A stretch of DNA of 36,372 bases from Streptomyces soli (GCF_003999195.1 NZ_RJVR01000086.1:1-36372), one strand, 5' to 3'. Shown: positions 7,911-15,845, numbered from the stretch's first letter. Made by a program: numbers and translations. Notes: a model not told the origin generated them from the letters alone.

Positions 7911-7960
7911 CTCTCATACCCGCGTTAGTGCGCTTCTCATTCAGCGGCCGGCCTTCTCAT
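7911..7960 (+). promoter_or_regulatory. TCTCAT repeats upstream of ABC cassette 1
   Basis: The hexamer TCTCAT occurs at 7912-7917, 7935-7940 and 7955-7960 on the same face of the helix (23 and 20 bp apart); the last two extend to TTCTCAT. A related set lies upstream of cassette 2. This looks like a regulator-binding array, as for an OmpR-type response regulator. The leader that follows can also fold: TCGCG (8012-8016) with CGCGA (8065-8069) and GCCCCG (8019-8024) with CGGGGC (8055-8060). Confidence 0.5.
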
Positions 7961-8078
7961 GTGCCCCACATTCGCGGCTCAGTGTTCCGTAAACATCAGT
8001 CCATAGCTTTCTCGCGTGGCCCCGCACGGGCTGTCCTGCAACCCACACTCCCCACGGGGCGATACGCGAGGATTTGGC

Positions 8079-9503
8079 ATGTTTCTCATCTATCTCAGGC
8101 GTGAGCTGCGCCGTCGCAAGAAAGCGGCCCTGGTCATCTCCATGGGGCTCGCACTGGGTATCGCTCTGGTCATCACCGTGAACTCGGTGTCGGCAGGTAT
8201 GACAGCCGCTCAGGACAAGGTGCTGCAGTCGCTCTACGGCCTCGGTACGGACATGACCGTCACCAAGGCACAGACGAGCACCACCAGCACCAACGGCACT
8301 CCGAAGTTCAGCTTCGGCGCCAAGGACGACAGCAGCAAGACACAGAGCTCCGACAACGTGAGGGTCCAGGGCTTCCAGACCCTGAAGTCCACCGTCGTCA
8401 CCCAGGTCTCCGCGCAGAAGGGCGTCGACCAGGCGGTCGGCGGTCTCAGCCTCTCCGTGACCAAGGTCGACGGCTCCTTCACGCAGGGCAAGGCCCAGTC
8501 CACGACTGGTAGCGGCCAGCGCGGCAGTACCGGCGGCCAGCCGAAGGTGCAGGGCGGCGGCGCCGACTTCAGCGTCAACAGCTACACCGTCTACGGCACC
8601 GATGTCGCGAACCTGGACCTCGGCCCGATGACCACCTCGAAGATCACCAAGGGCGTCGACTTCACGAGTTCGCAGTCCAACTCGAAGGTCGTGGTCGTCG
8701 ACAGCGCGTACGCCAAGACCAAGAAGTACTCGGTCGGCGACAGCATCACCATCAGCGGCACCAAGTTCAAGATCATTGGTATTGCCACGGCCGACAGCGG
8801 TGACTCCACCGCGAACGTCTACATCCCGCTGAAGCAGGCGCAGACCCTCTCGGACTCCAAGGACCTGGTCACGACGGTCTACGTCAAGGCCACGGACTCC
8901 AAGCAGATCGACACCGTCAAGGCGACGATCCAGAAGAACGTCTCCGGGACCACGGTCACCACCTCCGCCGACCTGGCCTCCACGGTCTCCGGTTCGCTCT
9001 CCACCGCCTCCAACCTCGCGACCAGCGTGGGCAAGTGGCTGTCCATCGCCGTTCTGATCGCCGCCTTCCTGGTGGCCGCGCTGCTGACCTCCTCGGCCGT
9101 CAGCCGCCGGGTCCGTGAGTTCGGCACCCTGAAGGCGCTGGGCTGGAAGTCCGGCCGTGTCACCCGCCAGGTCATGGGCGAGGCCTTCGTCAACGGCCTG
9201 CTGGGCGGCGCCCTCGGTATCGCTCTCGGCCTGGCCGGCGCCTACACCGTGACCGCGATCAGCCCGACCCTCACCGCGTCCCTCGGCTCCACCTCCTCCG
9301 GTGGCGGCCCCGGCGGTGGTGGCCGTCCCGGCCAGCAGGCGGCCGCCAAGGCGATCGACATCGCCCTCACCGCGCCGGTCAGCGTCAACACCATCGCCAT
9401 CGCGGTCGCCCTCGCCGTCGCGGGTGGCCTGATCGCCGGCACCTTCGGCGGCTGGCGCGCCTCGCGCCTGCGCCCGGCCGACGCGCTGCGCCGCGTCGAG
9501 TAG
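8079..9503 (+). CDS. ABC transporter permease, MacB/FtsX type (cassette 1)
   Basis: The product is a 474-aa inner-membrane subunit; ATG 8079 follows GAGG by seven bases. Topology matches MacB/FtsX permeases. A basic N-terminus (YLRRELRRRKK) and TM1 (about 17-36) precede a large extracellular domain (about 37-315) rich in Ser/Thr/Gly. Then come TM2 (about 320-342), TM3 (about 367-390) and TM4 (about 434-457), with the C-terminal signature RASRLRPADALRRVE. A Gly-rich loop (SSGGGPGGGGRPG) separates TM3 and TM4. The cytoplasmic helix VREFGTLKALGWKSGRV couples to the ATPase. The ATPase gene lies 143 bases downstream. In Gram-positive bacteria such pairs usually export or resist antimicrobial peptides or act in envelope stress; the substrate is unknown. 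Confidence 0.9.
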   Translation: MFLIYLRRELRRRKKAALVISMGLALGIALVITVNSVSAGMTAAQDKVLQSLYGLGTDMTVTKAQTSTTSTNGTPKFSFGAKDDSSKTQSSDNVRVQGFQTLKSTVVTQVSAQKGVDQAVGGLSLSVTKVDGSFTQGKAQSTTGSGQRGSTGGQPKVQGGGADFSVNSYTVYGTDVANLDLGPMTTSKITKGVDFTSSQSNSKVVVVDSAYAKTKKYSVGDSITISGTKFKIIGIATADSGDSTANVYIPLKQAQTLSDSKDLVTTVYVKATDSKQIDTVKATIQKNVSGTTVTTSADLASTVSGSLSTASNLATSVGKWLSIAVLIAAFLVAALLTSSAVSRRVREFGTLKALGWKSGRVTRQVMGEAFVNGLLGGALGIALGLAGAYTVTAISPTLTASLGSTSSGGGPGGGGRPGQQAAAKAIDIALTAPVSVNTIAIAVALAVAGGLIAGTFGGWRASRLRPADALRRVE

Positions 9504-9544
9504 CAGGCAACGGTTCGTACGACGACGTACGAGCCCTACGAGAC

Positions 9545-9588
9545 CGGGCGTCGGGCCCCCTCCTTCCCCCCGGGGGGTCCGGCGCCCG
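9545..9588 (+). terminator. Large hairpin between permease and ATPase of cassette 1
   Basis: CGGGCGTCGGGCCCCC (9545-9560) pairs with GGGGGTCCGGCGCCCG (9573-9588), 16 bp with two G-T pairs. It lies inside the cassette, so it may reduce or process the message and not end it. A small perfect repeat, TCGTACG (9515-9521) with CGTACGA (9526-9532), precedes it. Cassette 2 lacks both: its gap is only 51 bases. Confidence 0.6.
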
Positions 9589-9646
9589 ACACACCACCCC
9601 CTCCCTCGCAGACTTTCACGACGATCGAAACCCCAGGAGTCACCCC

Positions 9647-10348
9647 ATGTACAAGCTGAGCGGCGTGACCAAGCAGTACTCACGCGGCAAGGAGACGGTG
9701 CACGCCCTGCGCGGCATCGATCTGGTCATCGAGGACGGCGACCAGGTCGTCATCCAGGGCCCGACCGGCGGCGGCAAGTCCACGCTGCTGCAGATGCTGG
9801 GCGCACTGGACCGGCCGACCGCCGGCAGCATCGAGTTCGACGGCGTCGACATCGCGAAGCTGAGCGAGACGAAGCTGACCCGGCTGCGGGCCGAGAAGAT
9901 CGGCATCATCTTCCAGAGCTTCAACCTCATCCCGACCCTCACCGCCCAGGAGAACGTCGAGACGGCCCTGGCCCCGATGGGCACCAAGCCCGCCGAGCGC
10001 CGCCGCCTCGCCGCCGAGGCACTGGAGTCCGTCGGCCTGGGCGAGCGGCTGCACCACCTCCCCGGCGAGTTGTCGGGTGGTCAGCAGCAGCGCGTCGCCA
10101 TCTCCCGGGCGCTGGTGAAGAAGCCCAAGGTGCTGCTCGCCGACGAGCCCACCGGCGCCCTCGACGAGGGCACCCGCGACGAGATCCTGGCGCTGCTCGA
10201 CGGCCTGTGGAAGGAGTACGGACTGACCTTCATCATGGTCACCCACGACTCCCACATCGCCAAGAGCGCTCCGCGCCTCGCCACCATCAAGGCCGGCCAG
10301 GTCACCATCACCGACCAGGCCCGCCAGACGGCGCCCGTGTCGTACTGA
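9647..10348 (+). CDS. ABC transporter ATP-binding protein (cassette 1)
   Basis: This is the 233-aa ATPase that drives the adjacent permease. It belongs to the LolD/MacB-like subfamily. Walker A is GPTGGGKST (38-46; the second position is Thr and not Ser). Q-loop Gln is at 90 (IIFQSFNLIP), signature LSGGQQQR at 142, Walker B VLLADEP at 162-168, D-loop GALDEGT, and switch His at 200 (VTHDS). AGGAG-type sequence (CCAGGAGTCA) lies upstream of the ATG. It is nearly identical to the cassette 2 ATPase over the first 55 residues, so exchange between partners is conceivable. Confidence 0.95.
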   Translation: MYKLSGVTKQYSRGKETVHALRGIDLVIEDGDQVVIQGPTGGGKSTLLQMLGALDRPTAGSIEFDGVDIAKLSETKLTRLRAEKIGIIFQSFNLIPTLTAQENVETALAPMGTKPAERRRLAAEALESVGLGERLHHLPGELSGGQQQRVAISRALVKKPKVLLADEPTGALDEGTRDEILALLDGLWKEYGLTFIMVTHDSHIAKSAPRLATIKAGQVTITDQARQTAPVSY

Positions 10349-10362
10349 ACGACTGAGCATCG

Positions 10363-10430
10363 GATGAGCGTGGCGTGAGGCGCGGATGAGGGTTTCTCAT
10401 CTTCCTCTTACCTACGCCTCACACGTTCAT
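10363..10430. promoter_or_regulatory. CTCATC/GATGAG repeats upstream of ABC cassette 2
   Basis: GATGAG occurs at 10363-10368 and 10385-10390 (22 bp apart), and its complement CTCATC at 10396-10401. The last two form a perfect inverted repeat around GGTTT. TTCTCAT at 10394-10400 is the same heptamer seen twice upstream of cassette 1. A possible -10 box, TACCTA, lies around 10410. I infer shared regulation of the two cassettes, probably by a regulator encoded elsewhere. Confidence 0.5.
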
Positions 10431-10455
10431 CACAGCTGATTCCTACCGTCGCCAC

Positions 10456-10489
10456 AGCGGGAGGGAGGCACCTCTGCCTCCCTCCCGCT
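10456..10489 (+). terminator. Perfect 15-bp hairpin between the two ABC cassettes
   Basis: AGCGGGAGGGAGGCA (10456-10470) pairs perfectly with TGCCTCCCTCCCGCT (10475-10489) around CCTC. It lies 108 bases after the cassette 1 ATPase stop and after the candidate operator of cassette 2. It may terminate cassette 1, or be an attenuator in the leader of cassette 2, whose ATG is at 10541. Confidence 0.75.
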
Positions 10490-10540
10490 ATCCATCCTGA
10501 ACAGATCCCCCGCAATGGGGCGGCATCGGCGAGGAATCGC

Positions 10541-12001
10541 ATGTTCTTCACATACCTCCGGCGCGAGCTGCGCCGCCGCAAAAAAGCGGCGATCGTCATC
10601 TCGATGGGCCTCGCCCTCGGGATCGCGCTGGTCATCACGGTCAACTCGGTTTCCGCCGGCATGTCGCAGGCCCAGGGCAAGGTGCTGCAGTCGCTGTACG
10701 GACTCGGCACCGACATGACTGTCAGCAAGGCGGCAGCTGCGGCGTCGAGCACGTCCGGTCAGCCCCGGTTCAACTTCGGCGCACGAGATGACAGCAAGAA
10801 CCAGAGCAGCGACCGCGTCATGGTCCAGGGCTTCGAGACGCTGAAGTCGTCCGTCGTCACCCAGGTCGCCGACCAGACCGGCGTCAAGAAGGCCGTCGGC
10901 GGGCTGAGCCTGTCGGTCATCAAGGTCAGCGGTACGTTCGACCGCGGCACCTTCAAGCAGAACCAGAGCGCCGGCGGCAAGCCCGGCGGCGGTGGCAGCG
11001 GTGCGCCCCAGGGCCAGGTGCAGGGCGGGGGCGCCGACTTCAGCATCAACTCCTTCAGCGTCTACGGCACCGACGTCGCCAACCTCGACCTCGGCCCGCT
11101 GACCTCCTCGAAGATCACCAGCGGCAAGGGCTTCACCAGCGCCGACACCAACGCCAAGGTCGTCGTCCTCGACAAGTCGTACGCCAAGACCAAGAAGCTG
11201 ACGGTCGGCGACAGCGTCACCATCAGCGGCACCAAGTTCAAGGTCATCGGCATCGCGACCGCCGACAGCGGCGACTCCGCCGCCAACGCGTACATCCCGC
11301 TCCAGCGGGCCCAGACGCTGGCCGACTCCAAGGACAAGGTCACGACGGTCTACGTCCAGGCCGCGGACTCCAAGAAGATCAGCGCCGTCAAGACCGCGAT
11401 CCAGAAGAACATCTCCGGCACCACGGTCACCACCTCGGCCGACCTCGCCGACACCGTCTCCGGATCCCTGTCGACTGCCTCCAACTTGGCCACCAGCGTG
11501 GGCAAGTGGCTGTCCATCGCCGTTCTGATCGCCGCCTTCCTGGTGGCCGCGCTGCTGACCTCCTCGGCCGTCAACCGCCGGGTCCGTGAGTTCGGCACGC
11601 TCAAGGCACTGGGCTGGAAGTCCGGCCGTGTCACCCGCCAGGTCATGGGCGAGGCCTTCGTCAACGGCCTGCTCGGCGGCGCCCTCGGCATCGCTCTCGG
11701 CCTCGCCGCCGCCTACACCGTGACCGCGATCAGCCCGACCCTCACCGCGTCCCTCGGCTCCACCGCCGGTGCCGGTGCGGGTCCCGGTGCCGGAGGCGGT
11801 GGCAGGTTCGGCGGCGCGGGCGGCCCCGGTCAGCAGGCGGCCTCCAAGGCCCTGAAGATCGCCCTCGAAGCCCCGGTCAGCGTCAACACCATCGTCCTCG
11901 CCGTGGCCCTCGCCGTCGCGGGTGGCCTGATCGCCGGCACCTTCGGAGGCTGGCGCGCCTCGCGCCTGCGCCCGGCCGACGCGCTGCGCCGCGTCGAGTA
12001 G
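10541..12001 (+). CDS. ABC transporter permease, MacB/FtsX type (cassette 2)
   Basis: The product is 486 aa, a close paralogue of the cassette 1 permease with the same N-terminus (YLRRELRRRKKAA) and C-terminus (RASRLRPADALRRVE). The four-helix topology is the same. The large extracellular domain is more diverged and has a Gly-rich insert (GGKPGGGGSGAPQG) at about residue 145. The TM3-TM4 loop is longer (GAGAGPGAGGGGRFGGAGG). Several blocks in the TM2-TM3 part are almost identical at DNA level to cassette 1, including silent positions, which suggests gene conversion or recent duplication. It is followed after 51 bases by its own ATPase gene. Confidence 0.9.
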   Translation: MFFTYLRRELRRRKKAAIVISMGLALGIALVITVNSVSAGMSQAQGKVLQSLYGLGTDMTVSKAAAAASSTSGQPRFNFGARDDSKNQSSDRVMVQGFETLKSSVVTQVADQTGVKKAVGGLSLSVIKVSGTFDRGTFKQNQSAGGKPGGGGSGAPQGQVQGGGADFSINSFSVYGTDVANLDLGPLTSSKITSGKGFTSADTNAKVVVLDKSYAKTKKLTVGDSVTISGTKFKVIGIATADSGDSAANAYIPLQRAQTLADSKDKVTTVYVQAADSKKISAVKTAIQKNISGTTVTTSADLADTVSGSLSTASNLATSVGKWLSIAVLIAAFLVAALLTSSAVNRRVREFGTLKALGWKSGRVTRQVMGEAFVNGLLGGALGIALGLAAAYTVTAISPTLTASLGSTAGAGAGPGAGGGGRFGGAGGPGQQAASKALKIALEAPVSVNTIVLAVALAVAGGLIAGTFGGWRASRLRPADALRRVE

Positions 12002-12052
12002 TCGCTCGGTTCGCACCCTCTTTCCTTCTTCAGGAGTTCAGGAGTCCACCCC

Positions 12053-12742
12053 ATGTACAAGCTGAGCGGCGTGACCAAGCAGTACTCACGCGGCAAGGAC
12101 ACGGTGCACGCCCTGCGCGGCATCGATCTGGTCATCGAGGACGGCGACCAACTCGTCATCCAGGGCCCCACCGGCGGCGGCAAGTCCACCCTGCTGCAGA
12201 TGCTCGGCGGCCTCGACCGGCCCACCGCCGGTAGCGTCGAGCTCGACGGCGTCGACATCGCCCGCCTGAGCGAGACCAAGCTCACCAAGGTCCGCGCCGA
12301 GAACATCGGCATCATCTTCCAGAGCTTCAACCTCATCCCGACCCTCACCGCCCAGGAGAACGTCGAGACCGCCCTCGTCCCCCTCGGCCTCAAGGTCTCC
12401 GAGCGCCGCTCCCGCGCCGCCGAAGCCCTGGAATCCGTAGCCCTGGCCGAGCGCCTCCACCACCTCCCCGGCGAGCTCTCCGGCGGTCAGCAGCAGCGCG
12501 TCGCCATCGCCCGCGCACTGGTGAAGAAGCCCAAGGTCCTCCTCGCCGACGAGCCCACCGGCGCCCTCGACGAAGGCACCCGCGACGACATCCTCGCCCT
12601 CCTCGACGGCCTCTGGCAGGAGTACGGGCTGACCTTCATCATGGTCACCCACGACTCCCACATCGCCAAGCGCGCCCCCCGCGTCGCCACCATCAAAAAG
12701 GGCCAGATCACCGTCTCCGACCGCACCACGGCCACAAAGTAG
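12053..12742 (+). CDS. ABC transporter ATP-binding protein (cassette 2)
   Basis: This is a 229-aa ATPase paired with the preceding permease. All motifs are at the same positions as in the cassette 1 copy: Walker A GPTGGGKST 38-46, Gln90, LSGGQQQR, VLLADEP and VTHDS. The two ATPases differ mainly in the helical region around residues 105-135 and at the C-terminus (here SDRTTATK). CAGGAG occurs twice just upstream of the ATG. The operon ends at the hairpin 12775-12810. Confidence 0.95.
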   Translation: MYKLSGVTKQYSRGKDTVHALRGIDLVIEDGDQLVIQGPTGGGKSTLLQMLGGLDRPTAGSVELDGVDIARLSETKLTKVRAENIGIIFQSFNLIPTLTAQENVETALVPLGLKVSERRSRAAEALESVALAERLHHLPGELSGGQQQRVAIARALVKKPKVLLADEPTGALDEGTRDDILALLDGLWQEYGLTFIMVTHDSHIAKRAPRVATIKKGQITVSDRTTATK

Positions 12743-12774
12743 ACCCACCCCGGCCCTTGCCGGCCGTACCAACT

Positions 12775-12810
12775 CCGGAAGCCTCGTCACGGCGGTGACG
12801 GGGCTTCCGG
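12775..12810 (+). terminator. Terminator of ABC cassette 2
   Basis: CCGGAAGCCTCGTCAC (12775-12790) pairs with GTGACGGGGCTTCCGG (12795-12810), 16 bp with one T-G pair, loop GGCG, 32 bases after the stop. Confidence 0.85.
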
Positions 12811-12825
12811 CCTGTCCGGGAGGGC

Positions 12826-13098
12826 TCAGAAGAGCCAGATGATGCCGCCCACCACGACGCACAGCAGGGCTCCGACCACGCAGACCACGTACAGCATGTT
12901 GAGGACCTTTGCGAGCCAAGTCCCCTTGATCCTCTCGTCGGCCTGGGATTACGTCAGCCCTCCCCACTGGCCGAAGGTGCAGCCGGTGACGAGACACAGC
13001 AGCCCGACGGGGAGGGCCGGCAGCACGAAGAACGCGCCCGCGATCTCATAGACGGCGGGGTCACCCGGCCGCGTTCCTGCTACGTCCGCCTCTGCCAC
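12826..13098 (-). pseudogene. Small two-helix membrane protein interrupted by an in-frame stop
   Basis: GTG 13098 has a strong ribosome site (GGAGGG, nine bases away). The first 49 codons encode VAEADVAGTRPGDPAVYEIA and one hydrophobic segment (AFFVLPALPVGLLCLVTGC). A TAA follows at 12949-12951. The same frame then continues for 40 coherent codons: a hydrophilic stretch (SQADERIKGTWLAKV) and a second hydrophobic segment (LYVVCVVGALLCVVVGG), ending IIWLF and TGA at 12826. The matching frame and the balanced two-helix layout point to a nonsense mutation in a 90-aa membrane protein. The N-terminal piece could still be made as a one-helix protein. The family is not recognised. Confidence 0.6.
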
Positions 13099-13221
13099 AC
13101 CGCTGTTCCCTCCACAAGATCGACGACGAAGGACGCTACCGGCCCGCGGAGCGGGCCCTGACGGTTCATCGGTGCTAGTGCGGAGGGCCTGCGGAGGATC
13201 CGAGGAGGCGGCCGGACCGAC

Positions 13222-13251
13222 TTCTGACAAATGGCCCGGCTCGGGTAGGCT
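13222..13251 (+). promoter_or_regulatory. Probable housekeeping promoter of the WXG100 operon
   Basis: CTGACA (13224-13229) and TAGGCT (13246-13251) are separated by 16 bases, close to the vegetative sigma (HrdB-type) consensus. They lie 50 bases upstream of the ATG at 13302. Confidence 0.55.
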
Positions 13252-13301
13252 GCGGCGCCTGTCTTTGCAGATCCGGTGGATGCGCCCAGGGGGACGATGA
13301 C

Positions 13302-13643
13302 ATGGCAGCTCAGCAGTTTGTGACCGATCCGGACGGCCTTCGGGCTGCGGGGGAGTCGTTCGACGGCATCGGCAAGGACCTCACGGCCGCGGCGAAGACC
13401 CTCAAGGAAACCCTTAAGGCGCTCGATACGCCCTGGGGCGGTGACACCTTCGGAAAGGCTCTGGCCATGATCTACGACCCGATCAAGGAGGGCATGGACG
13501 AGTCCATGCCGCATCTGGGCGAGGAGTTGCAGAAGATCGGCAAGTCCCTCGGGACGATGGCCGACAACTACCAGCAGAGCGACGAGGACACCGACAGCTC
13601 CATCCTCACGCTCGGCGCCCAGCGCCCCTCCATCGCTCTCTGA
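13302..13643 (+). CDS. WXG100-like small helical protein (type VII secretion type)
   Basis: The product is 113 aa, the length of ESX/WXG100 proteins, which form helical hairpin dimers and are exported by type VII secretion. Two amphipathic helices flank the turn PWGGDTFGKA, with the W-x-G motif at 45-47. The first helix is DPDGLRAAGESFDGIGKDL. The second is followed by a polar tail (QQSDEDTDSS). Ribosome site AGGGGGA precedes ATG 13302. It is the first gene of a three-gene operon with the longer substrate-like gene. It may be the chaperone or partner of that product. No secretion ATPase is in the window. Confidence 0.75.
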   Translation: MAAQQFVTDPDGLRAAGESFDGIGKDLTAAAKTLKETLKALDTPWGGDTFGKALAMIYDPIKEGMDESMPHLGEELQKIGKSLGTMADNYQQSDEDTDSSILTLGAQRPSIAL

Positions 13644-13696
13644 CCGGCTCCACAACTACCTGAATTCCTGAATTCCGCACGGGGGACTGACAACGC

Positions 13697-14773
13697 ATGT
13701 CGCTTACGCTGCCCGGCGAGGTCGCCTGGGTCCTGGACCTGCTGGGCTATGAATGGCCCGAGGCCAACGAGGACGACATCCACGCCGCCGCCGAGGCATG
13801 GCGGACCTTCGCCAACGAGATCACACAGCTGGAGAACCGGGGCCTCACCACCGCCGGGCAGGTTCTGTCCGCCAACTCCGGTGACGCGGTGGACGCCTTC
13901 AGTGCGTCCTGGCGCCGCTTCAGTGACGGCGGGGACGGCTACCTGTCGGACGCCCGGGAGACCGCCGAGATCATCGCCTTCGCGCTGGACGCCGTGGCCA
14001 TCGAGGTCGTCGTCAGCAAACTCATGGTCATCGCCCAACTCGTGGCGCTCGCCTTCGAGATCATCTCCGCCCAGGCCGCCGCGCCCTTCACGTTCGGCCT
14101 CTCCGAGGCGGGGGCGCTGGGTGCCACCCAGATCACCAGGCTGGCCGTCCGCGAGATCCTGAACAAGCTGAAGCAGGCCATCGTCGAGAAGGTCACCCAG
14201 ATCGTCGAGAAGGCCTCCGTCAAGGCGATCAAGGAACTGGCGGTCGACTTCCTCAAGCACAAGGCCAAGGACCTGATCGTCGACACGGTCAAGGAGAAGG
14301 CCAAGGAAAAGGCCAAGGAACTGATCGTCGACACGGCCAAGGACGCGTTCAAGCAGGGCGTGACGACCGCGGCCCAGGACGTCGTCCGGCAGGGCGTCAA
14401 CGTCCACTACGGCGCGCAGGACGGTTACGACCTCCGCGGCGCGGTCGGCAAGGGCGTCGACAAGGGCGAAGAGGTCGTCCAGGACAAGGTCAGGGAGACC
14501 AAGGAGCAGGTCACCGGCCTCCCCGGCAAGGCCACCGACCCCAACACCTACATCGACGCCGCGACCGAGAAGGGCAAGGAAGCCCTCGGCAACAAGATCC
14601 AGCCCCACATCGACCGCATCACCGGCCAGAACGCGCCCGAGGCCACGGACGTTGGCAGCGGCGAAGGTGGCGACGGCGGCACCAGCGGCGAAGGCGGCGA
14701 CGGCACCAGCGGCGAGAACGACGAGGGCTCCGGCAGCACCCCCCGGCGCACCGTGCGTTCGGTCTTCGGCTAG
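13697..14773 (+). CDS. Large type VII-substrate-like protein with CpnT-like N-terminal domain, no toxin domain
   Basis: The product is 358 aa. Residues about 1-110 (LTLPGEVAWVLDLLGYEWPEA, then AAEAWRTFANEITQLE) resemble the WXG100-like N-terminal domain that targets polymorphic toxins such as mycobacterial CpnT to type VII secretion. A hydrophobic helical region (95-140, AIEVVVSKLMVIAQLVALAF) follows. Then come long charged helices with near-repeats (KDLIVDTVKEKAKEKAKELI and VDTAKDAFKQG). The end is a Gly/Glu/Ser linker (GSGEGGDGGTSGEGGDG) and RRTVRSVFG. Such proteins normally carry a C-terminal toxin after the linker, but here the gene stops at the linker. It is 53 bases from the WXG100 gene and 24 bases from the next gene. 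Confidence 0.7.
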   Translation: MSLTLPGEVAWVLDLLGYEWPEANEDDIHAAAEAWRTFANEITQLENRGLTTAGQVLSANSGDAVDAFSASWRRFSDGGDGYLSDARETAEIIAFALDAVAIEVVVSKLMVIAQLVALAFEIISAQAAAPFTFGLSEAGALGATQITRLAVREILNKLKQAIVEKVTQIVEKASVKAIKELAVDFLKHKAKDLIVDTVKEKAKEKAKELIVDTAKDAFKQGVTTAAQDVVRQGVNVHYGAQDGYDLRGAVGKGVDKGEEVVQDKVRETKEQVTGLPGKATDPNTYIDAATEKGKEALGNKIQPHIDRITGQNAPEATDVGSGEGGDGGTSGEGGDGTSGENDEGSGSTPRRTVRSVFG

Positions 14774-14797
14774 ACGGAAACGGAAGAGAAGGCCGAC

Positions 14798-15208
14798 ATG
14801 TCACAGGAACACGAAGCAGAGTTCACCGACCCCGCCCTGCAGCCCGAGCAGGTCGCCCACCTCACCCGCACCCTCCGCAAGGTCGCCGACAGCGGCCTCG
14901 GCGGACCGGACCTCCAGGACGTGGCCCGGAAGTTGCTGTCGGGCCGGGTGGAGCTGCGCGACGTGCTGGACAGCCCCGCCGGGGCGCGGGCGTTCGGCGC
15001 CGGGCTGGAGCCGTTGCGGTCGAAGTGGGAGGCGCTGTCGGCCGAGGAACGGCAGGCCATCCGCGACGGCAGCCCCGAGCAGCCCGGGTCTTCCGATGCC
15101 CCGCGTACGGACGACGACGCCACCAAGCCCCGCGGCCGCCGCCCCCGCGGCCAGGCCCCGGGCTCGGCCGCCGGCGGCCACACCTCGGGCGGCTGGTCCC
15201 TGTACTGA
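14798..15208 (+). CDS. Hypothetical protein, third gene of the WXG100-like operon
   Basis: The product is 136 aa with no signal peptide or membrane helix. The N-terminal half is helical (QPEQVAHLTRTLRKVADSGL, then DLQDVARKLLSGRVELRDVL) and the C-terminal third is disordered and basic (RGRRPRGQAPGSAAGG). AGAGAAGG lies upstream of ATG 14798. It lies 24 bases behind the long substrate-like gene and is surely co-transcribed. It could be a chaperone or an accessory factor. No immunity-protein family is recognised. Confidence 0.65.
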   Translation: MSQEHEAEFTDPALQPEQVAHLTRTLRKVADSGLGGPDLQDVARKLLSGRVELRDVLDSPAGARAFGAGLEPLRSKWEALSAEERQAIRDGSPEQPGSSDAPRTDDDATKPRGRRPRGQAPGSAAGGHTSGGWSLY

Positions 15209-15238
15209 GCTGCGGACTGAAGAGCTAAAGAAGCGGCG

Positions 15239-15258
15239 CCGGGCCGCTGCTGGCCCGG
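15239..15258. terminator. Hairpin between the WXG100 operon and the LacI pseudogene
   Basis: CCGGGCC (15239-15245) and GGCCCGG (15252-15258) flank GCTGCT. The hairpin lies 30 bases after the operon's last stop and just downstream of the convergent LacI remnant (stop at 15263), so it could serve both. Confidence 0.5.
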
Positions 15259-15262
15259 ACCG

Positions 15263-15805
15263 TCAACTGCGGCTCAAGCAGCGGACTTCCTCCTTGAGCC
15301 GTCCTTCGAGCTTGGCGATGACGAGCTCGACCGCGCGGCGCCCCATCTGCTGGGCCGGGATGGCGACGGAGGTGAGCTGGGGCGCCGACTGGGTGGCGAC
15401 GGCTTCGGGGCAGATGGCGACGACCGACACGTCCTCGGGCACGGCGCGGCCCTGCTGCCGCAAAAGGGTCAGCAGGGGGCCGATTCGTTCTGGACGACGA
15501 GGGCGGTGGTGTCGGGGCGTTCCTCGAAGATCCGGGAGACGGTGCCGGCCGTGGACTCGTACGTGCCCTCGTAGGGACGGTGGATGAGGCGAAGTCCGCG
15601 CGCGGCGGCGCGGGTGCGCAGGCCCTGGAGGGTGCGTTCGGCAAAGCCGGTGTGACGCTGGTAGACGGCGGGGGCTTCGCCGAGGACGGCGATGTCGCGG
15701 TGGCCGAGGTCGGCGAGGTGGTCGGAGCAGAGGGCGCCGGTGGACATATGACACGGTGCTTGCGGAGACTCCGGCGTGCCGGGCGACCTCGGCGAGCGTG
15801 ACCAT
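15263..15805 (-). pseudogene. LacI-family sugar regulator, deleted and frameshifted
   Basis: ATG 15805 begins MVTLAEVARHAGVSASTVSY, the classic LacI helix-turn-helix. The next residues expected (the rest of the headpiece and the first core subdomain, about 140 codons) are missing. The sequence jumps, in another frame, to HLADLGHRDIAVLGE, then GTVSRIFEERPDTTALVVQN. It then returns to the first frame for PEDVSVVAICPEAVATQ and QQMGRRAVELVIAKLEGR, the C-terminal subdomain of LacI regulators. At least two frame changes and one internal deletion make it non-functional. Two intact palindromic operators of the type such proteins bind lie just upstream (15846-15913). The sugar genes it once controlled are not here. 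Confidence 0.88.
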
Positions 15806-15845
15806 CCAGATTCTCCGTCCAGCCAACATGGCAGCAGCGATAGGT

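Noticed and set aside
7941..12016. Minus-strand frames opposite the ABC permeases
   Set aside because: The two resemble each other only because the plus-strand permeases are paralogous.
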